A stretch of DNA of 64,000 bases from Cryptomeria japonica (GCF_030272615.1 NC_081410.1:502036442-502100441), one strand, 5' to 3'. Shown: positions 1 to 12,159, numbered from the stretch's first letter. Translations and numbers: made by a program. Notes: generated by a model not told the origin, from the sequence alone.

Positions 1-2220
1 ATGAAATGATTAGATATGTTCTTAGCAAGGTCCATAATGAATTCATCTGGCTGGACTGGCCTCACATGATCACCAAAGAAGCAATTCAAGCAATCATCGG
101 TTTACCCAAAGCCGAGCAAGAACTAGGGAAGAATATCTCCAACACTGAGGTTGAAAAGCTCACCAACGCAACCCATGATGGAAGGTCAATGAGAGTCATC
201 ACCATTAAAGATACAAATATGAAATTTTCTAGCATGATCATCGGCTACAAGATTAAAGATGCAATCACCAGCAATGGCAGCTACAACAACTGAAGTGAAA
301 AGTGCTCCTGAGGTAAAGAGGCTAGCAATTTTCATATCTCCTATCACTTATGACTCTAATGTAGAGGATAATCAACCTCTTTCATTCGGAAGGGTACAAA
401 GGAAGAAAGCTAACAAGCCCTTAGTAGAAGAGAAGAAGGTGGAGCCAAGGAGGAAGCTAGTAAGAAAGGTAACAACGACATCACACCTTGGGAAAGGAAA
501 CCTACTCAGAAGAGGAAGCCTACTCCATCCTCTCCTACAACCCCCAGTAAGAAGAAAAAGAGTGACATAGATGAAGCAATTGAATCTGGTAATGTTACCA
601 TCATCCCCCCCAATGACTTGTGCAGAATTAATAGATGAGGTAACTAAAGATGGAATTTTGAAGAATGTGTCAAATTTATATGAGAATTTAGATGATAATG
701 AACAAAATGAAATAGAAGAAACAATTTTGTTACATTTACACATATATAAGAAGGCTTTGGTAGAAATTTTGAAGCAAATTCCTTAATCATTGTATAATAA
801 GTTAGATGCAAGGAGATTAGATGCAATCAAGAGGAATAGAGAGATTAAAGAATTTGAACTTTAAGTCATTTGTGGTACTATAAATAATGAGGAAATGAAA
901 AGATGTATAGAAGTTGTAAATAGAACAATCTTTAGCATCAAACCCTGGAAAATAAGCTTAATGATGGGCAGAGTCAATGAAATAATAAATGAGACCAGAG
1001 ATGGTTGGGCTAAATTCTTCCAAAAGAATCCTAATTTCCTTACTTCTCAAGGAGAATTTGCTAAGGCAACAACTCCTACCATTCCAGACAGATCTAAAGG
1101 GAAACAAATTTTGGGAAGCTCAGATCAAATTTTGAATGAACCGACAGATAAACCTAAAGTTGATGATAGTGTAAAGACTAAACAAACAGAGACAACATGT
1201 GTATAGTTTGAGCAAGGTAATGTATAGGATACATATAAAATTATGGATAATGATCCACCGATAGTAATAGATACTACACCAAGTGGCAAAGCCATCGGTG
1301 CAAAAGAGGCAGAGATAAGGGATACATCTAGAGAGGATAAGGAAAAGAAAGAAAAGGAAAAGGAGAATAAACCAACAGTTGATTCCTCATCAAAACTTCT
1401 AGCAATTGACACTTCTCAAGTTGAGAATAAATTAATCACAGAGAGGAGTACCACAAAGCTAATGATGATGGCTGCTCAAAAGCTAATTAATGAGGGATTT
1501 GTAGACAAAGGAATAATAGATCAATCAACAATAGTTTAGCATAGATTGATTCCTGAATATATGATTGAAAATGAAGCAAGCCCTTCCAGTAAGCTTAAGG
1601 TATTGATAGAGCACATATCTAAAAACTGTCAATCATTACAATAGATTTCCGACCGGCAAGCACTTGAAAGATTTACTTTGGCTAAGAAAGCCGCTTTTGA
1701 CTAGATTATTGAGATACAAAAGAGGAAGGTTGAATAGAAACTTTATACTTATTGAAAATTCTTTAAAATAGTCTACTAACATCTTCAGGGTCTATTATAA
1801 TATAGAAATTCTTACAACAAATGTAGATAAGAGGATAAAGGAGTTACAAGAAAATATTACTAATATTGCTAATTCTTTTGACGGACTAACTTCACTTACA
1901 ACATCTATTGATGGATAAATTTTTACTTTGGAGAACTAAATTTTTTCTTTTGAAAAGGAAAGAGACAAGATCATTCGAAGAGCAAGGAGTCTCAGAGGTT
2001 TGGTGAGTCCAAGATTGGATTCACTTGGTGTACATAAGAGGTAATGCATGGATATGCTTGCGAAGCCCACATCGGCAGAAGTCACTGAGAAAGAAACACT
2101 TGTACATTTGATGAGTGGACTTGTATCCATATCTGAAACATTAAAAACATTTGGGATACCTATATACAATTGCTAGAGAAAGCTTATCCAGAAATCTTGA
2201 AATTGGTCAATCTCCGGTAA
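1..2220 (+). pseudogene. ORF2 of element A (retrotransposon extra protein, decayed)
   Basis: Broken into several frames by stops and indels. The first segment (from base 6) carries a helical domain with an 'AIQAIIGLP' turn and a 'MKFSSMIIGYKI' strand that align with element B (16510-17103, 'LKFAIRVIGYCF') and element C (62470-59501, 'IKLVAMVIGYRV'). Beyond about base 280 there seems to be a deletion, then Lys/Pro/Ser-rich sequence, then segments at 571-786, 895-1206 and 1243-1539 with acidic and Lys/Glu-rich runs that correspond to the linker and coiled-coil tail of the other copies. No protease, integrase, RT or RNase H motif is visible. Function unknown; the N-terminal fold recalls extra proteins of other plant LTR elements, but that is inference. 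Confidence 0.65.
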
Positions 2221-2436
2221 AGTAATCTCTAACAATTATTTCACCGGTCTTTGACATTGATGCCAAATGGGGAGTATATGTATGTGGAAAATATGTATAT
2301 AATCCTAGGGGGAGGATATCAGACTGAGAGTATATTACAAACATAGTCAATCAGCTCAGGGGGAGCATGTTTCAGTTGAACCAGCAGGGAATCCATTTTT
2401 CACATGAGTGTTTCCATCAATTCCAAAGGGGGAGAT
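2221..2436 (+). other. 3' untranslated region with repeated PPT-like tracts
   Basis: Four purine runs of the form (A/T)GGGG(G)AG lie at about 2266-2276, 2307-2314, 2357-2365 and 2425-2436. The last abuts the LTR and is the functional polypurine tract by position. The others could be extra plus-strand priming sites or relics of duplication. Confidence 0.6.
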
Positions 2437-3347
2437 TGTTGGCAATTAAAACTCATTGGATTCATATGTTGTCATTGATGGCAACAAGATTCTCTAGAAG
2501 GCATATACTGGCAGATACCAACATTGGAGGCATACACCAATAAATACCGACATTGGAGTAATCAGGGTCATCACCAGCAGCGGTACCAACATCTAACACT
2601 TCAGTGAAGCCGACATAAGTTTGGGATCTGAAAGGTTTTATTTGTAAAATTATTTTGTAATTATTGTATAGAGCCAACATTGAATATCTTTTTTATTGTA
2701 AGCCAACATAAGGCATATTGTTTGTAGTGGGTATATAAGTCAATTTATTAGATCATTTTGATATAAGACAAGGAAGAAGAATAGTGTGATGCGAAGGATA
2801 TGCATGTAGTTCATTTGTATGGGAAAATTATATCATGCAATGACTAGTAAATGGTTTGTAAAGCATTCCTGGAGGAAAGGAGATACCGATAAAAGGGTTT
2901 AGGGTTTTATAAACCGATACAGAACAAAGCTATAACCAAAACTCTTTTTGGCATTGCAGATGCATTTTGTGAGTTCACCATTGCTGTTTTATCTCAGCAA
3001 AATCTTGTAGTCAGTGAGACTCTTTTGTGTTGAGCAGTGTTCTCTAGGCAGTGTGCCTTCCTACATGTGCAAGCCCCCATGCTATGTAATATCTCTCATA
3101 TGGCCAGTGAATTGATATTGTGGGTCACAAATCCCACTGTGGTTTTTCCTCTTTGAGTTTTTCCATGTATAAAATCTAGTGTGTTATGGTGTTCATTCAT
3201 GTGTCTAGTTTATTTACTTCATGTTATATGTTTCTTCATTTACTGGTTTATATGTGTATGTTGTAATAAGGTAAAATCTTATAATATCGACAGAACACTG
3301 ATTCACCTCCCCACTCTTAGTGTTCTTGGATTCCTTGTATTCCAACA
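2437..3347 (+). repeat. 3' LTR of element A
   Basis: It begins TGTTGGCAATT just after a polypurine tract and ends CCAACA. It aligns end to end with the LTR at 54580-55479, which is followed by a tRNA-Met primer site, confirming orientation. Near 3118-3180 it carries the block common to most LTRs in this window (CCCAC-n-GGTTTTTCC then a TTTTCCATGTATAAA-like stretch), and near 3297 the pyrimidine-rich end block (GATTCACCTCCCC). Confidence 0.9.
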
Positions 3348-3409
3348 CAATCATCCTCTCTACAACAAGACACTACTTCATCTTCTTTCAAGATGGAAAT
3401 ACACCTAAG

Positions 3410-3720
3410 AAGGACAAGCCAACTTGTTCATATTTCATGAAATTCGGCCATGATGAGCATCATTGCCACTCTAAATAAATTGATGAGTTAAAAAAAATCA
3501 TTAAGAACAACAACATCGATTTTCCATCCACCTACAATAAGAAGGATTCATCTCCTTCCACTTCCTCAAACTCAAAAGGAAAAGGGTAAGCATTTATGGA
3601 AACAATAGGTTCTTCACAATAATGGATATTTGAGTTGAGTTCCTCTCATCACATGGGTTCTACAAGGGAGTAGTTTTCCTCATTGGAGCCATCAAAGGTA
3701 CTTCAAACTTTACTTTATAA
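3410..3720 (+). pseudogene. R1 gag zinc knuckle and protease remnant (Ty1/copia)
   Basis: Conceptual translation shows a degenerate knuckle (CSYFMKFGHDEHHC) followed by a Ser/Lys-rich stretch and then 'WIFELSSSHHMGS', which matches the copia protease signature in which W..DSG(A/C)S.HM is normal. The catalytic Asp is not preserved. Stops interrupt the frame near 3476, 3588 and 3620. Confidence 0.6.
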
Positions 3721-4014
3721 TTATACACAAGTGGAAGTTGAAGGGAAGGATTTAGTTGACATGGATGATGTAACATTTGAGAATTTTCAAGCTATGTTAC
3801 TAACTTGAGAACCAACCTTATTTCAATCTACCAAATTACCCACTATGGAAATCGTAAGAAAGTTCAGTTTAGACCTAATTCATTTTTGTCAAAGAACTTG
3901 AGATTGATACACTGGGAGTAGCAGGACAAGACAATCACAATATGGATTTATTCATTCTCCCATTTTGTGTCTTGATCTACTTATATCACCTTCCTCACTC
4001 ATTCAAATTCAAAA

Positions 4015-4990
4015 AGGGCATGCGAAGTTTGGACATCTCATTTACTGCTATCTTTAGTAGCTAATCTCCAAGGACATGGTCATGCAAGTCTACCTCAAAT
4101 CAAATTTTTAGAAGGTATATGCTCAAGGTGTTAAATGGACAAGCATCCTAAAGAGATGTTTGATAAAGGGAAGTCTTGGAGAGATTTGGAAGTTCTTCAT
4201 TTGGTTCACAGTAATGTAGCAGGCCCATTTCCGGACCCATCATTTAGCAAGGCCCGTTATGTCCTCACCTTCATTTATGACTACATCTACTTCACTTGGG
4301 TCTACTTTCTTATTCGCAAGAGTCATGTGTTTGATATATTTATAGCCTTCAAGGCTCATGTTGAGAAGCAATCAAGAAAGATAGTCAAGATTCTCCACAT
4401 AGACAATTAAAATGAATATGTGAACAATAGACTTTAATTATTTTGTACTCTTGAGGGGACTAGTCTTCAACACTCACTTGTCTACACTCCATAATAGAGA
4501 GGTGTTGTAGAAATGAATAATATAACCTTTAAGGGGATTTCTAGCTAAATGATTCAAACTCATTATCTTGGTCAAACTTTTTGGCCAGAACCTATTACTT
4601 GTGGGCCACAAAAGCTATCAGATTCCCCACAAAGATTTGAAGGGTATGAATCCTTTTGAGGCTTGTTGTGGTAGATAACTGGTTGTGAGACACTTCAAGG
4701 CCTTTAGGTGTCTATGATGGGCTCACATTCCTCAACAGAAGTGAAAGGCATGGGAACCTTAGAGTATGCCTTGCATATCTATTGGATATCTCAAGGGTGT
4801 TAAGGCATATAGACTTATGGATCTAGAGACACATAAGGTATTCATTGAGAGGAGTTTTCACTTTGAGGAAATCTCTCCTAGCTTGGCCTCTCATCCTGTT
4901 CATCCTTCTACCATAGTGGAAAGTAATGATAGTGACTTAGATGATTATTCTGCTTCAACTTTGACTTGTAGGCTCACATCTCCATAGGGT
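4015..4990 (+). pseudogene. R1 integrase (Ty1/copia), decayed
   Basis: The open segment 4135-4410 carries the core: 'GKSWRDLEVLHLVHSNVAGP', then 'ARYVLTFIYDYI', 'FTWVYFLIRKSHVF' and 'ILHIDN'. This is the copia integrase pattern around the first catalytic Asp, here replaced by Asn in HSNVAGP, and the second Asp (IDN) kept. Upstream in another frame 'HAKFGHL' recalls the H..LGH of the GAG-pre-integrase domain. Downstream, 4766-4987 has 'GYLKGVKAYRLMD' and 'FHFEEISP', the end of the integrase-RT connecting region. At least two frameshifts separate the pieces. Confidence 0.8.
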
Positions 4991-5129
4991 GCACTTGAAG
5001 TTGACGAAGCTTGCCCTTCATCTCCTACAAGACCTTGTTGGTCTCAATAGACTCTTTAGTTAGTGGTTTTTCTTGTTGGGGATCCTTCAGATACTCAAAT
5101 AACTCAATCACGACATTAGGATCTTCCAC

Positions 5130-5870
5130 ATGCTTACATTACTTCAACTTTTGATCCACAATCCTTTGAGGAAGCATTAGGGGTTCTTGAGTGGGATTCA
5201 ACAATGGAGGAAGAGTATAGTTCCATGATGAGGAACAACACATGGGAGTTAGTCCCCCTCCCTAAGGGGAGAAAGATGGTTTAATGTTACTAGATCTATG
5301 GTACTAAGTTTATAGTAGATGGTAGTGTAGATAAGTAGAAAACTCAACTTGTTTAAAAAGGTTTCTCACAAGTTCCTGGTGTTGATTATACAAAGACAAT
5401 TGCAGTTGTAGCTAAGATGAACTACATTCACTTGACACTAGACATTATCGTAACTCATGGTTGGGTAATATATCATATGAATGTGAAGAATACATTTCTT
5501 CATGGGGATCTAGAAGAGGATATTTACATGCAGCAACTGCATGGATTCATTCACGGTTATTTTTTTTTGTAGATTAAGGAAGTTCTATCTATGGCCTCAA
5601 GTAGGCTCCTACGGATTGGTATGCCAAGATGGATTCCTTTCTTCTCTCCATAGGGTTCACTGGGTGTCATTCAGATTTGTATGCTTACATTTTATAATAG
5701 GATGACTCTCATTTTATACTTGTGCTCTATGTTGATGACTTGATCATTATGGAGAGTACCCCATCAATCATTGGAAGTGTAAAATCATCTTTGCATGTGA
5801 GATTTGCTATGAATCACTTAGCCCTTTTTCACTACTTTCTTGGAATTGAAATCTCACAATCTTCTTTAGG
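5130..5870 (+). pseudogene. R1 reverse transcriptase (Ty1/copia), decayed
   Basis: Translation gives 'SFEEALGVLEWDSTMEEEYS', 'NNTWELVPLPKGRK', 'GFSQVPGVDYTKT', 'MNVKNTFLHGDLEEDIYM' and 'LVLYVDDLII', all landmarks of copia RT. The YVDD active site (5728-5739) is intact. The frame is interrupted by many stops, mainly TAG where the family has Gln. Confidence 0.85.
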
Positions 5871-6640
5871 GATTACTCTTTCTTAGCCCAAGTATACTCT
5901 TGATCTTTTAACATGGTTCCACATGGTTGACTGTAAGCCTACACCAACTCCCTTTCTTTTAGAATTCAGGCTTAAGGCTAAGTATTCTACTCCACTTGTT
6001 GATGCTAGTTTATGTCATCACCTTGTTGGGAGTCCCATCTACTTGACTCACACACACCCCAATGTTTCCTTTTTGGTTGGCATGGTCTAATGCTTTATGA
6101 AATAACTATATGAGCTTCATTGAAAATATGCCAAACACATCTTGTACTACATATAGGGTACACATCACTTTGGGATTCACTATGTAGAAGATACAGACTT
6201 ACCCTAGTTGGTTACATAGACTCTGATAGGGTTGCTGATCTTGATGATTGTAAGTCCACTTTAGGTTATATCTTTCATCTTATTTCTAACCCCATTTGTT
6301 GGCAGGGAAAGAAGAAACATGCTCTTTCTCCTTTTTTGACCAAGGCAGAGTATCGAGGGGTTGTTAATGTAGCTAATAAGGCTCTTTGGCCTCATAATAT
6401 TTTATAAAAGTTTGGCTTCACCACTCAATGACCTATAGTCCTTTATTGTGACAATAAAAGTGTCATTCAAATCTTGAAGAATCTGGTTCACCATCAAAGG
6501 ATCAAACACATTGAGATCCACATGCACTAAATCTAGGAGTTGATACATGAGTAGGTCCTTGATTTGTATCATTTTCCTATAGTGGAGTAGGTTGCAGACA
6601 TCTTGATCGAACCCTTCATTCAAAGTAAGTTTCATTAGCT
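5871..6640 (+). pseudogene. R1 RNase H (Ty1/copia), decayed
   Basis: The segment includes 'LVGYIDSDRVADLDDCKSTL' (family GYSDADWAGD..DRKSTSG), 'ICWQGKKKHALSP', 'TKAEYRGVVNVANKALW', 'VLYCDNKSVIQI' and 'RIKHIEIHMH'. The part from 6120 to 6407 is open and the rest contains stops. This is the C-terminal RNase H typical of copia elements. Confidence 0.85.
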
Positions 6641-7080
6641 ATGAGCTCTCTTAGGGGCATGGGATATTTCATTAGGGCGGTCAATTGACTTGTCCATTCT
6701 CTCTTCTGGGGGGACATTTTCATGTCTCAAGATTTTGTTCTTCTTTTTTGAGAGCCCTTTTGTGTTTTCATCATTCTTTTGAGGGGTATTTTTTGCCCAC
6801 TATATTTTCTCCCTTTCTCCACTAGTGAGATATTGCATTGCATTTGTACATGGGTACCTACCATGGCCTAGTAGCTAGGACCCATTTTATATTGTTAGCT
6901 TGAGTCTACATTTCCCTAAGTTGCAATTAAGGCAATTTTTTCTCTAATTTATGTCTCATGTAATTACACTTTACTTAGTTTGAGTTAATAAAATTTATTT
7001 CATAGTAGTTTACAAATGAGACACTTAGGGAATTGCATATCTAGGGAATATGGTTGTAGGAGAAATCCCACCATTGGAGG
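6641..7080 (+). other. R1 post-pol untranslated region
   Basis: No ORF or domain. A G-rich run (TCTGGGGGGACATTTT, about 6704-6719) and a purine run just before 7081 (GGAGG) are the only candidates for a polypurine tract. Confidence 0.4.
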
Positions 7081-7379
7081 TGTTATTTTGTTATCAAATT
7101 TTCATATCCACTTATAATGGAATGATAGTGGAATAATTTATTATTTATCCTACCTACCCCTACCTACCCTTCTATCTCATTGGACTACATGTCATGATTG
7201 TGTGCTCCCATTCCCCTATGGCCTTGCCTTTATAAGAAGGATCATATAAATTGCATAGTTGATAAATGTTTGTATCTGGATGAGAATATAGTTTGTTTTT
7301 GTCTATCTTGTTCTCTCTTTCTTTTGTGCTATTCATTGGCCTCTATATATTTGGTTTCTATAGGCAAATTCTTACAACA
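7081..7379 (+). repeat. Possible short 3' LTR of R1
   Basis: A 299-base segment begins TGTTATTTTG after GGAGG and ends TTACAACA, with a TATA-like CTTTATAAGAAGG near 7222 and T-rich sequence downstream, which suits a short copia LTR. The matching 5' LTR is not in the window, so the limits rest on TG...CA ends and spacing only. Confidence 0.35.
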
Positions 7380-8776
7380 TTCATCATTAATATTTTATCT
7401 TTTTTCGATTTTAATATTAAGGGGGGGTAGAGAAGAGTAATTTAGACAATCACCTAGTTAATTATCTACTTAGGTATCTTATTACTTCAATACATTTGAC
7501 TTAATCTTAGAAGTTTTTTTTTGTATTTCAATTGAGCTAATTATAGGTCAAGTTGTCTCAAATCATATGATTAAAAACACTTGTCATTCTCAAATTTTAT
7601 CCTCTCTTAAGGTTTGCATCTAGGATTTAATCATTATTCTTTTATAAGAATTCATTGTATCTATTAGCAAGAAATCTTAATGAGATAGACCAAAGTTCTA
7701 TTCCCAAAGAATTTATGCAGTTGTAGTCTAGCAAACCCAAGCTCAATCTCGTTGATGCAATAAATAGAGTTATTCAAGATCTATTTTAAGTACTTTAAAT
7801 AGAAGGAAAACATCACTCATATTATTGGGCTTTATAACCAAATCTCTTATATTTATATCTCAATATATTAAGTACATTCCCTCATATCTCCTTATGTTCT
7901 ATATCTTTTATTTATCATTCCAATCTCTCCTCTTTCTGATAAGTGGATATCTTATCTCTACTTATTTCCCCTATTATGGACGCAAAACTTAGATAATATC
8001 GCTAAATATTAGTCTATATTTTAAATTACATATTTTGGAACCCTGTTTCTATATTATCTCCTTATATGTTTGGACTGGTTTCCGTATTTCATTTTCCAGT
8101 CAACAATATCCAATATAATCCAATTCATTTACATGTAAATATAATATCATATTCTCCTTTGTATCAATTCACTCTAAATATTACATCGCTTCAATCTATT
8201 AGGAATACTGCATCATAAGATACATAAAATAATTTGTTATATTTTGTTAAAATAGGTTATTATAATAGTGTGCATATTGCATTGTTAAATGAAAATTGTG
8301 GGAATTTCCTATAATGTAGGAGATTAAAATCCTATATAAATGTGATGTATTGTACTAAAAAATAATGAAGAATGCAAGTCTATTTTCTCTACCCATATTT
8401 CTTATAAGGTTGTGTATGATTTTCAAATTCATAATTCTATTAAGATTTTTAATAGATTTTTTGTGCTCTCTTTGTCTACGTTTTCTCAAATTAAGTATAA
8501 AGTTGCAGGTAGGCGTTAGGGTGACTATGGGGTTAGTGAAGTTATATGCTATATATTCTATGATTCATTAATTTGAATGAGGTAGCATGTGGAAAAGATA
8601 GTGGCATATGAAAATGTGAGGAGCATCAAGCATGACTTCTTTCTATATTGTGACTCCTTTGTGTGTAACAAATACTTAATTTGTGATGTGTTGTCAAAGG
8701 AATGAAATAAGTTGAAATCATCGTTCACATTGATGGCATCAAACCTATACTAGAATATATTAGTGAAGGAACACAA
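7380..8776. other. Gene-free AT-rich stretch
   Basis: No recognisable domain on either strand. A TATA-box-like CCTATATAAATGTGA lies near 8329-8344 and could be the promoter of a further unrecognised LTR, but I found no partner copy. Confidence 0.5.
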
Positions 8777-9235
8777 TGAGGTCATTGAGAGGGGTGAATC
8801 GGTGAATCTTTAAAATTTAAAACCCATTATGAAAATACTAAAGATAAAAGAGATTAAAGTCACACATACACAAAGAAAACCATTTGACACAAGATTTATC
8901 AGGAAAACCCAATGTGGGAAAAACCTCGGTGAGAAAAGTTGTTGGAATCTACTTCTCCAGTCTAGCCTCAGAGTGAAATAAATCATTACAATTTGTTTAT
9001 GTGCACCCACACAAGGAGCATCAATCCCTAAATTTAAAGCACCTACATGGAGAACCTACCCCTTCTCTGAGCACCCACTCAGACAAATACAATAATTAAA
9101 TAATATATTTTGATATAGTGAAAAACCTTGTTACAAATGGATTTTGTAACCCCTCAACTCTAGTTGATATACATACACTACTTCTCTCTTATGTTGTCTC
9201 TTTAATCTCTTTTCTACCTTCTACTATTTCAATTT
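8777..9235 (-). repeat. LTR fragment split by the chromovirus
   Basis: It starts TGAGGTCATTGAGAGGGGTG and contains, as minus-strand reading, the conserved block near 8895-8945 (TCTCACCGAGGTTTTTCCC then GGGTTTTCCTGATAAA). The start block GAGAGGGGTGAATC is the reverse of the GATTCACCCCTCTC end block of other LTRs here. So it is a minus-strand LTR whose remainder should continue after 52827. I could not find its far end there. Confidence 0.55.
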
Positions 9236-9989
9236 TGATGTAGTAGCATCCTCGGTTCTTGGCAATCTTGCATCAACCAAAAATATTTCTTTTTGTTTTG
9301 CAGTTTCAGGATTTCATTTTGAATTTTTTGGCATTGGCTCAATAGATCTTGAAGAGTTGGATTTTTCTTCAGAACTTGATCATCTACTTTATTCCTAAAC
9401 CACAGAGCATTTGGATCATTTTCTGACAAGTTATCGCCACCAGTTGCCTGGACCTATTTGCATTTTTAATCTTCCAGAATCTACCGGAACCCTTCCCTAG
9501 CTTGCAGAGTCCTGAGATTTGATTCCTATGTTCCTTGGTGTGTGGTCAACCTTCCCTTTGATCCACAATTGATCCTTTGGGTTTTTCGGAGGAATTTCTT
9601 TGGTGGAGGCCGACCTTATTCTGATCACATGTTAGGTCTTTTTCTTCAGTATTTGATCCCTGTTTGGGCCGACTAGATCCCATTGGCTCATATAAATCAT
9701 TGTAATTGAGTAGTAGAATGAAGATAAGTTAAGAGATAGAACATAGAAGCTAGATCTAGAGATTTGATGTCCCGGATGCAACCTGTTCTATAATTAAGCA
9801 TGTTTTAGCATGTCAGTGAGATGGTTTCTATAACTCGGTTGTTACTGGTTGATTGTAATCCATTTTCGTGATATAATTCATTCAGTTCTGTATTGCCTAC
9901 ATCCTATCCTTGTGTTTCTGTTGTGTTTAATATTGTTGACTAGTCTGGATTAATCTCTTTTAGGTCCCTCCTAACCAGTGACCGCATCA
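9236..9989 (+). repeat. 5' LTR of the chromovirus
   Basis: 754 bases, TGATGTAGTAGC... to ...GACCGCATCA, followed two bases later by a primer site. It matches 52046-52827 with scattered differences and small indels, more than seen between the inner elements' LTRs, as expected for the outermost and oldest host. Confidence 0.9.
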
Positions 9990-9991
9990 AG

Positions 9992-10003
9992 TGGTTTCAG
10001 AGC
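9992..10003 (+). other. Primer-binding site (initiator tRNA-Met type)
   Basis: TGGTTTCAGAGC differs by one base from the TGGTATCAGAGC complement of plant initiator tRNA-Met, and sits two bases after the LTR. Confidence 0.8.
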
Positions 10004-10069
10004 GAGCTTTCATTTAAAAGATTGTGTTGTCCTGAGAAATTTGGTTGTAGGGTGGCAAATTGTGGATCT

Positions 10070-11330
10070 AACATGCAACTACAAACAACTAGCATAATGA
10101 TGGTGCAAAGAGGAAATAGGAATGGTGGAGCACGTGGGAATGCAGACCCTAATTTGATGGAAATGTTGCGAGGAATTGCAACCGGTTGGAAGTTGTTGAG
10201 ACAACACAAAGAAGAGGCCTACATAATGAAGATGTAAGTGAAGATGAAGGAGAAGAAGACCCGATAGAACAAGTAAACCCACTGGTGATTGATCCAGATG
10301 AAGAAAGGTTTTTGAGGGTTTTGAGTTGGGCGAATACTAAACCTCATTTTACCCCATCGAAATATGATGGAAATTTGGATTTAGATGAATTGATGAATTG
10401 GATCTCAGAGACAGAGAAATATTTTGATTTTGAGAATACTACATAATAAAGAAAGGTGAAATATGCATGTACCTGGTTGAAAGGACATGCCTCTCTTTTG
10501 TGGGAGAATTTGCAGGTTGATATATAGAGAAGAGGTAAAGAGAAGATCAAGACATGCGATCGTATAGTTGCTAAGTTGAAATCAAAATTTATGCCAGCTG
10601 ATTATCAAGTGAATTTGTTTTGGAAGTTGTAGAATTTGAGGTAGAAGGAATCTAGTGTGAAGAAGTATGCCGAAGCATTTTATAAGTTGAATATCAAATC
10701 CGGACATGTTGAGGATGAAGTTGAACAAGTTGCAAGATATTTGAATGGATTGTGGATGTCTATACAAGATGAACTCAGTTTGATCAAATTGTAGAGTGTT
10801 GAAGAAACTTACTAGTATGCCTTGAAAGTATAAGAGAAGATGAACAAAAGACATCCGTAGAGACAAAGAGGTAGAGGTGGAAGGCTTTCTGGAGAAATAT
10901 TTCAAGGAGGAAGAGGATATAACAGAGGTAGAGGAACATATACGGATTAGAACAAGGACAAAGAAGTGAGAAAAGAAGGTAATTCATACTGAAAGGATGA
11001 TAGAAATTTCTACCAAAGAAGAGAACTGGATGGTTACCTGAATGAAAATTTTGAAAAAGATGACAGAAGACAGGATAAGAGAATGTTCAAAGGAACTTTC
11101 TTTAAGAGTGGAGCAGAAGGACATTATGCTTTCAACTGTAAGAAGATGGAGAATACTAGGAGAACAATAGTGGTGGAAGAAAGCCCCACTAGATCAGCTA
11201 ATAAACTGGAATATGGAGAACTGTTGATGATGATAAGAGATTTGTGTCATATCGGAGGAGATGAGGAGCCCTTGCAAAGGAAGAATTTGTTCAAGACCAG
11301 ATGTAAGGTATCCAGTAAGTGATGTAAGGT
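10070..11330 (+). pseudogene. Chromovirus gag
   Basis: After a frameshift near 10200 the frame reads an acidic stretch, then the Retrotrans_gag core: 'FTPSKYDGNLDLDELMNWIS', 'TWLKGHASLLWENL', 'LKSKFMPADYQ', 'YAEAFYKLN' and 'EVARYLNGL'-like 'VARYLNGLW'. It continues into an RG-rich tract (RGRGG, RGYNRGRG, about 10860-10935). The knuckle at 11095-11140 has lost its first two Cys ('FFKSGAEGHYAFNC' where CFKC is normal). In-frame stops between 10447 and 10990 are TAG or TAA at Gln-like sites plus one TGA at a Trp-like site. Gag would form the virus-like particle. Confidence 0.85.
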
Positions 11331-11837
11331 TCCAGTAAGTGATGTAAAGTTGTTATTGATAGTGGTAGTTCAGATAATCTTGTTTTAGAAGAGATGGTGA
11401 ATAAGTTGAATTTGAAAAGATTGAAACACCCTAAGCCTTATCAAATAGCATGGATTTAGGATGATCATAATTTATTAGTAAGTGAGCAATGTTTGGTGAA
11501 ATTGAAAATTAGGAATTATCATGATGAAGTCTTGTGTGATATTATGCCTATGGATATTTGTCACGTTTTATTGGGTAGACCTTGGTAGTTTGATAGACAG
11601 ACAATACATGATGGGAGAAACAATGCATACACTCTTGTGGCCAATAGGATGAAGCAAACCTTGTTAACCTGAGAGGAGCCTTTGAAGAGTAAATTTTATA
11701 TGAATGCTAGAATCGGTTTGGTGGATGGAAGGAAATTCCTGGATGGGATGAGACATGGGAATGTGTGTTTAGCCTTAGTTCCTAAGAAGACTGAGAATCT
11801 GGAGCATGAAGAAGAACAACCGAAGGAGATAAAATAA
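11331..11837 (+). pseudogene. Chromovirus protease and PR-RT linker
   Basis: 'VVIDSGSSDNLV' (near 11350) is the aspartic protease motif with catalytic Asp kept; 'DICHVLLGRPW' near 11550-11585 is the second conserved strand (ILLGRPW). Just upstream (about 11304-11347) a unit GATGTAAGGTxxCCAGTAAGT is tandemly duplicated and shifts the frame. One stop lies at Gln in the RPWQFDR position and another at 11671. Confidence 0.8.
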
Positions 11838-12159
11838 TTGTTGACAGAGTATGAAGACATCATTTTAGATAATGTGCCTGATGGATTACCACCTATGCGA
11901 AATATTAGTCATTGCATGGACCTAGTTCCCAGAGCTAGTTTGCCTAACAAAAATGCACACCAGATGACACCAGCAAAGAATGAAGAGTTGAATAGACAAG
12001 TGCAAGAATTATGTAAGAAAAGTTTAATCAGAGAAAGTCTGAGTCCTTGTGTAGTACCAACAATATTGGCACCTAAGAAGAATGGATAATGGAGGATGTT
12101 TACCGATTCTAGAGAAATAATCAAGATCATAGTTAAATACCAGTTTCCTTTTCCTCTGA
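11838..12159 (+). pseudogene. Chromovirus reverse transcriptase, N-terminal part
   Basis: Contains 'YEDIILDNVPDGLPPMR', 'CMDLVPRASLPNK', 'LCKKSLIRESLSPCVVPTIL' and 'PKKNG*WRM', the standard gypsy RT start; the TAA stop stands where Gln or Glu-like residues occur. It is cut at 'VKYQFPFPL' by the copia insertion and resumes at 49537 with 'KMDDKMDCL', so both halves join into one RT. Confidence 0.9.

Larger units (their letters stand above)
1..3347 (+). mobile_element. Element A: 3' part of a pol-less LTR retrotransposon
   Basis: The window opens inside the second ORF of an LTR retrotransposon on the plus strand. The order is ORF2 remnant (to 2220), untranslated region with several G-rich PPT-like tracts, a polypurine tract at 2425-2436 and a 3' LTR at 2437-3347. 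Five bases after the LTR (CAATC, 3348-3352) would be its right target-site duplication; the left copy lies outside the window. Its LTR is the same family as the 5' LTR at 54580-55479, but the flanks differ, so these are two insertions. It is inserted in the gag region of the copia element that follows. Confidence 0.8.
3348..7379 (+). mobile_element. Decayed Ty1/copia element R1, 5' end cut by element A
   Basis: Remnants of a copia polyprotein in the canonical order gag knuckle, protease, integrase, RT, RNase H run from about 3410 to 6640, all plus strand and full of stops. The 5' LTR and most of gag are missing because element A lies at that point. A candidate 3' LTR is at 7081-7379. The number of stops and indels makes this one of the oldest insertions in the window. 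Confidence 0.75.

Noticed and set aside
7198-7440. Small Cys/Leu-rich ORF as a gene
   Set aside because: It lies in LTR-like sequence, has no domain and no partner, and its composition follows the T-rich DNA.
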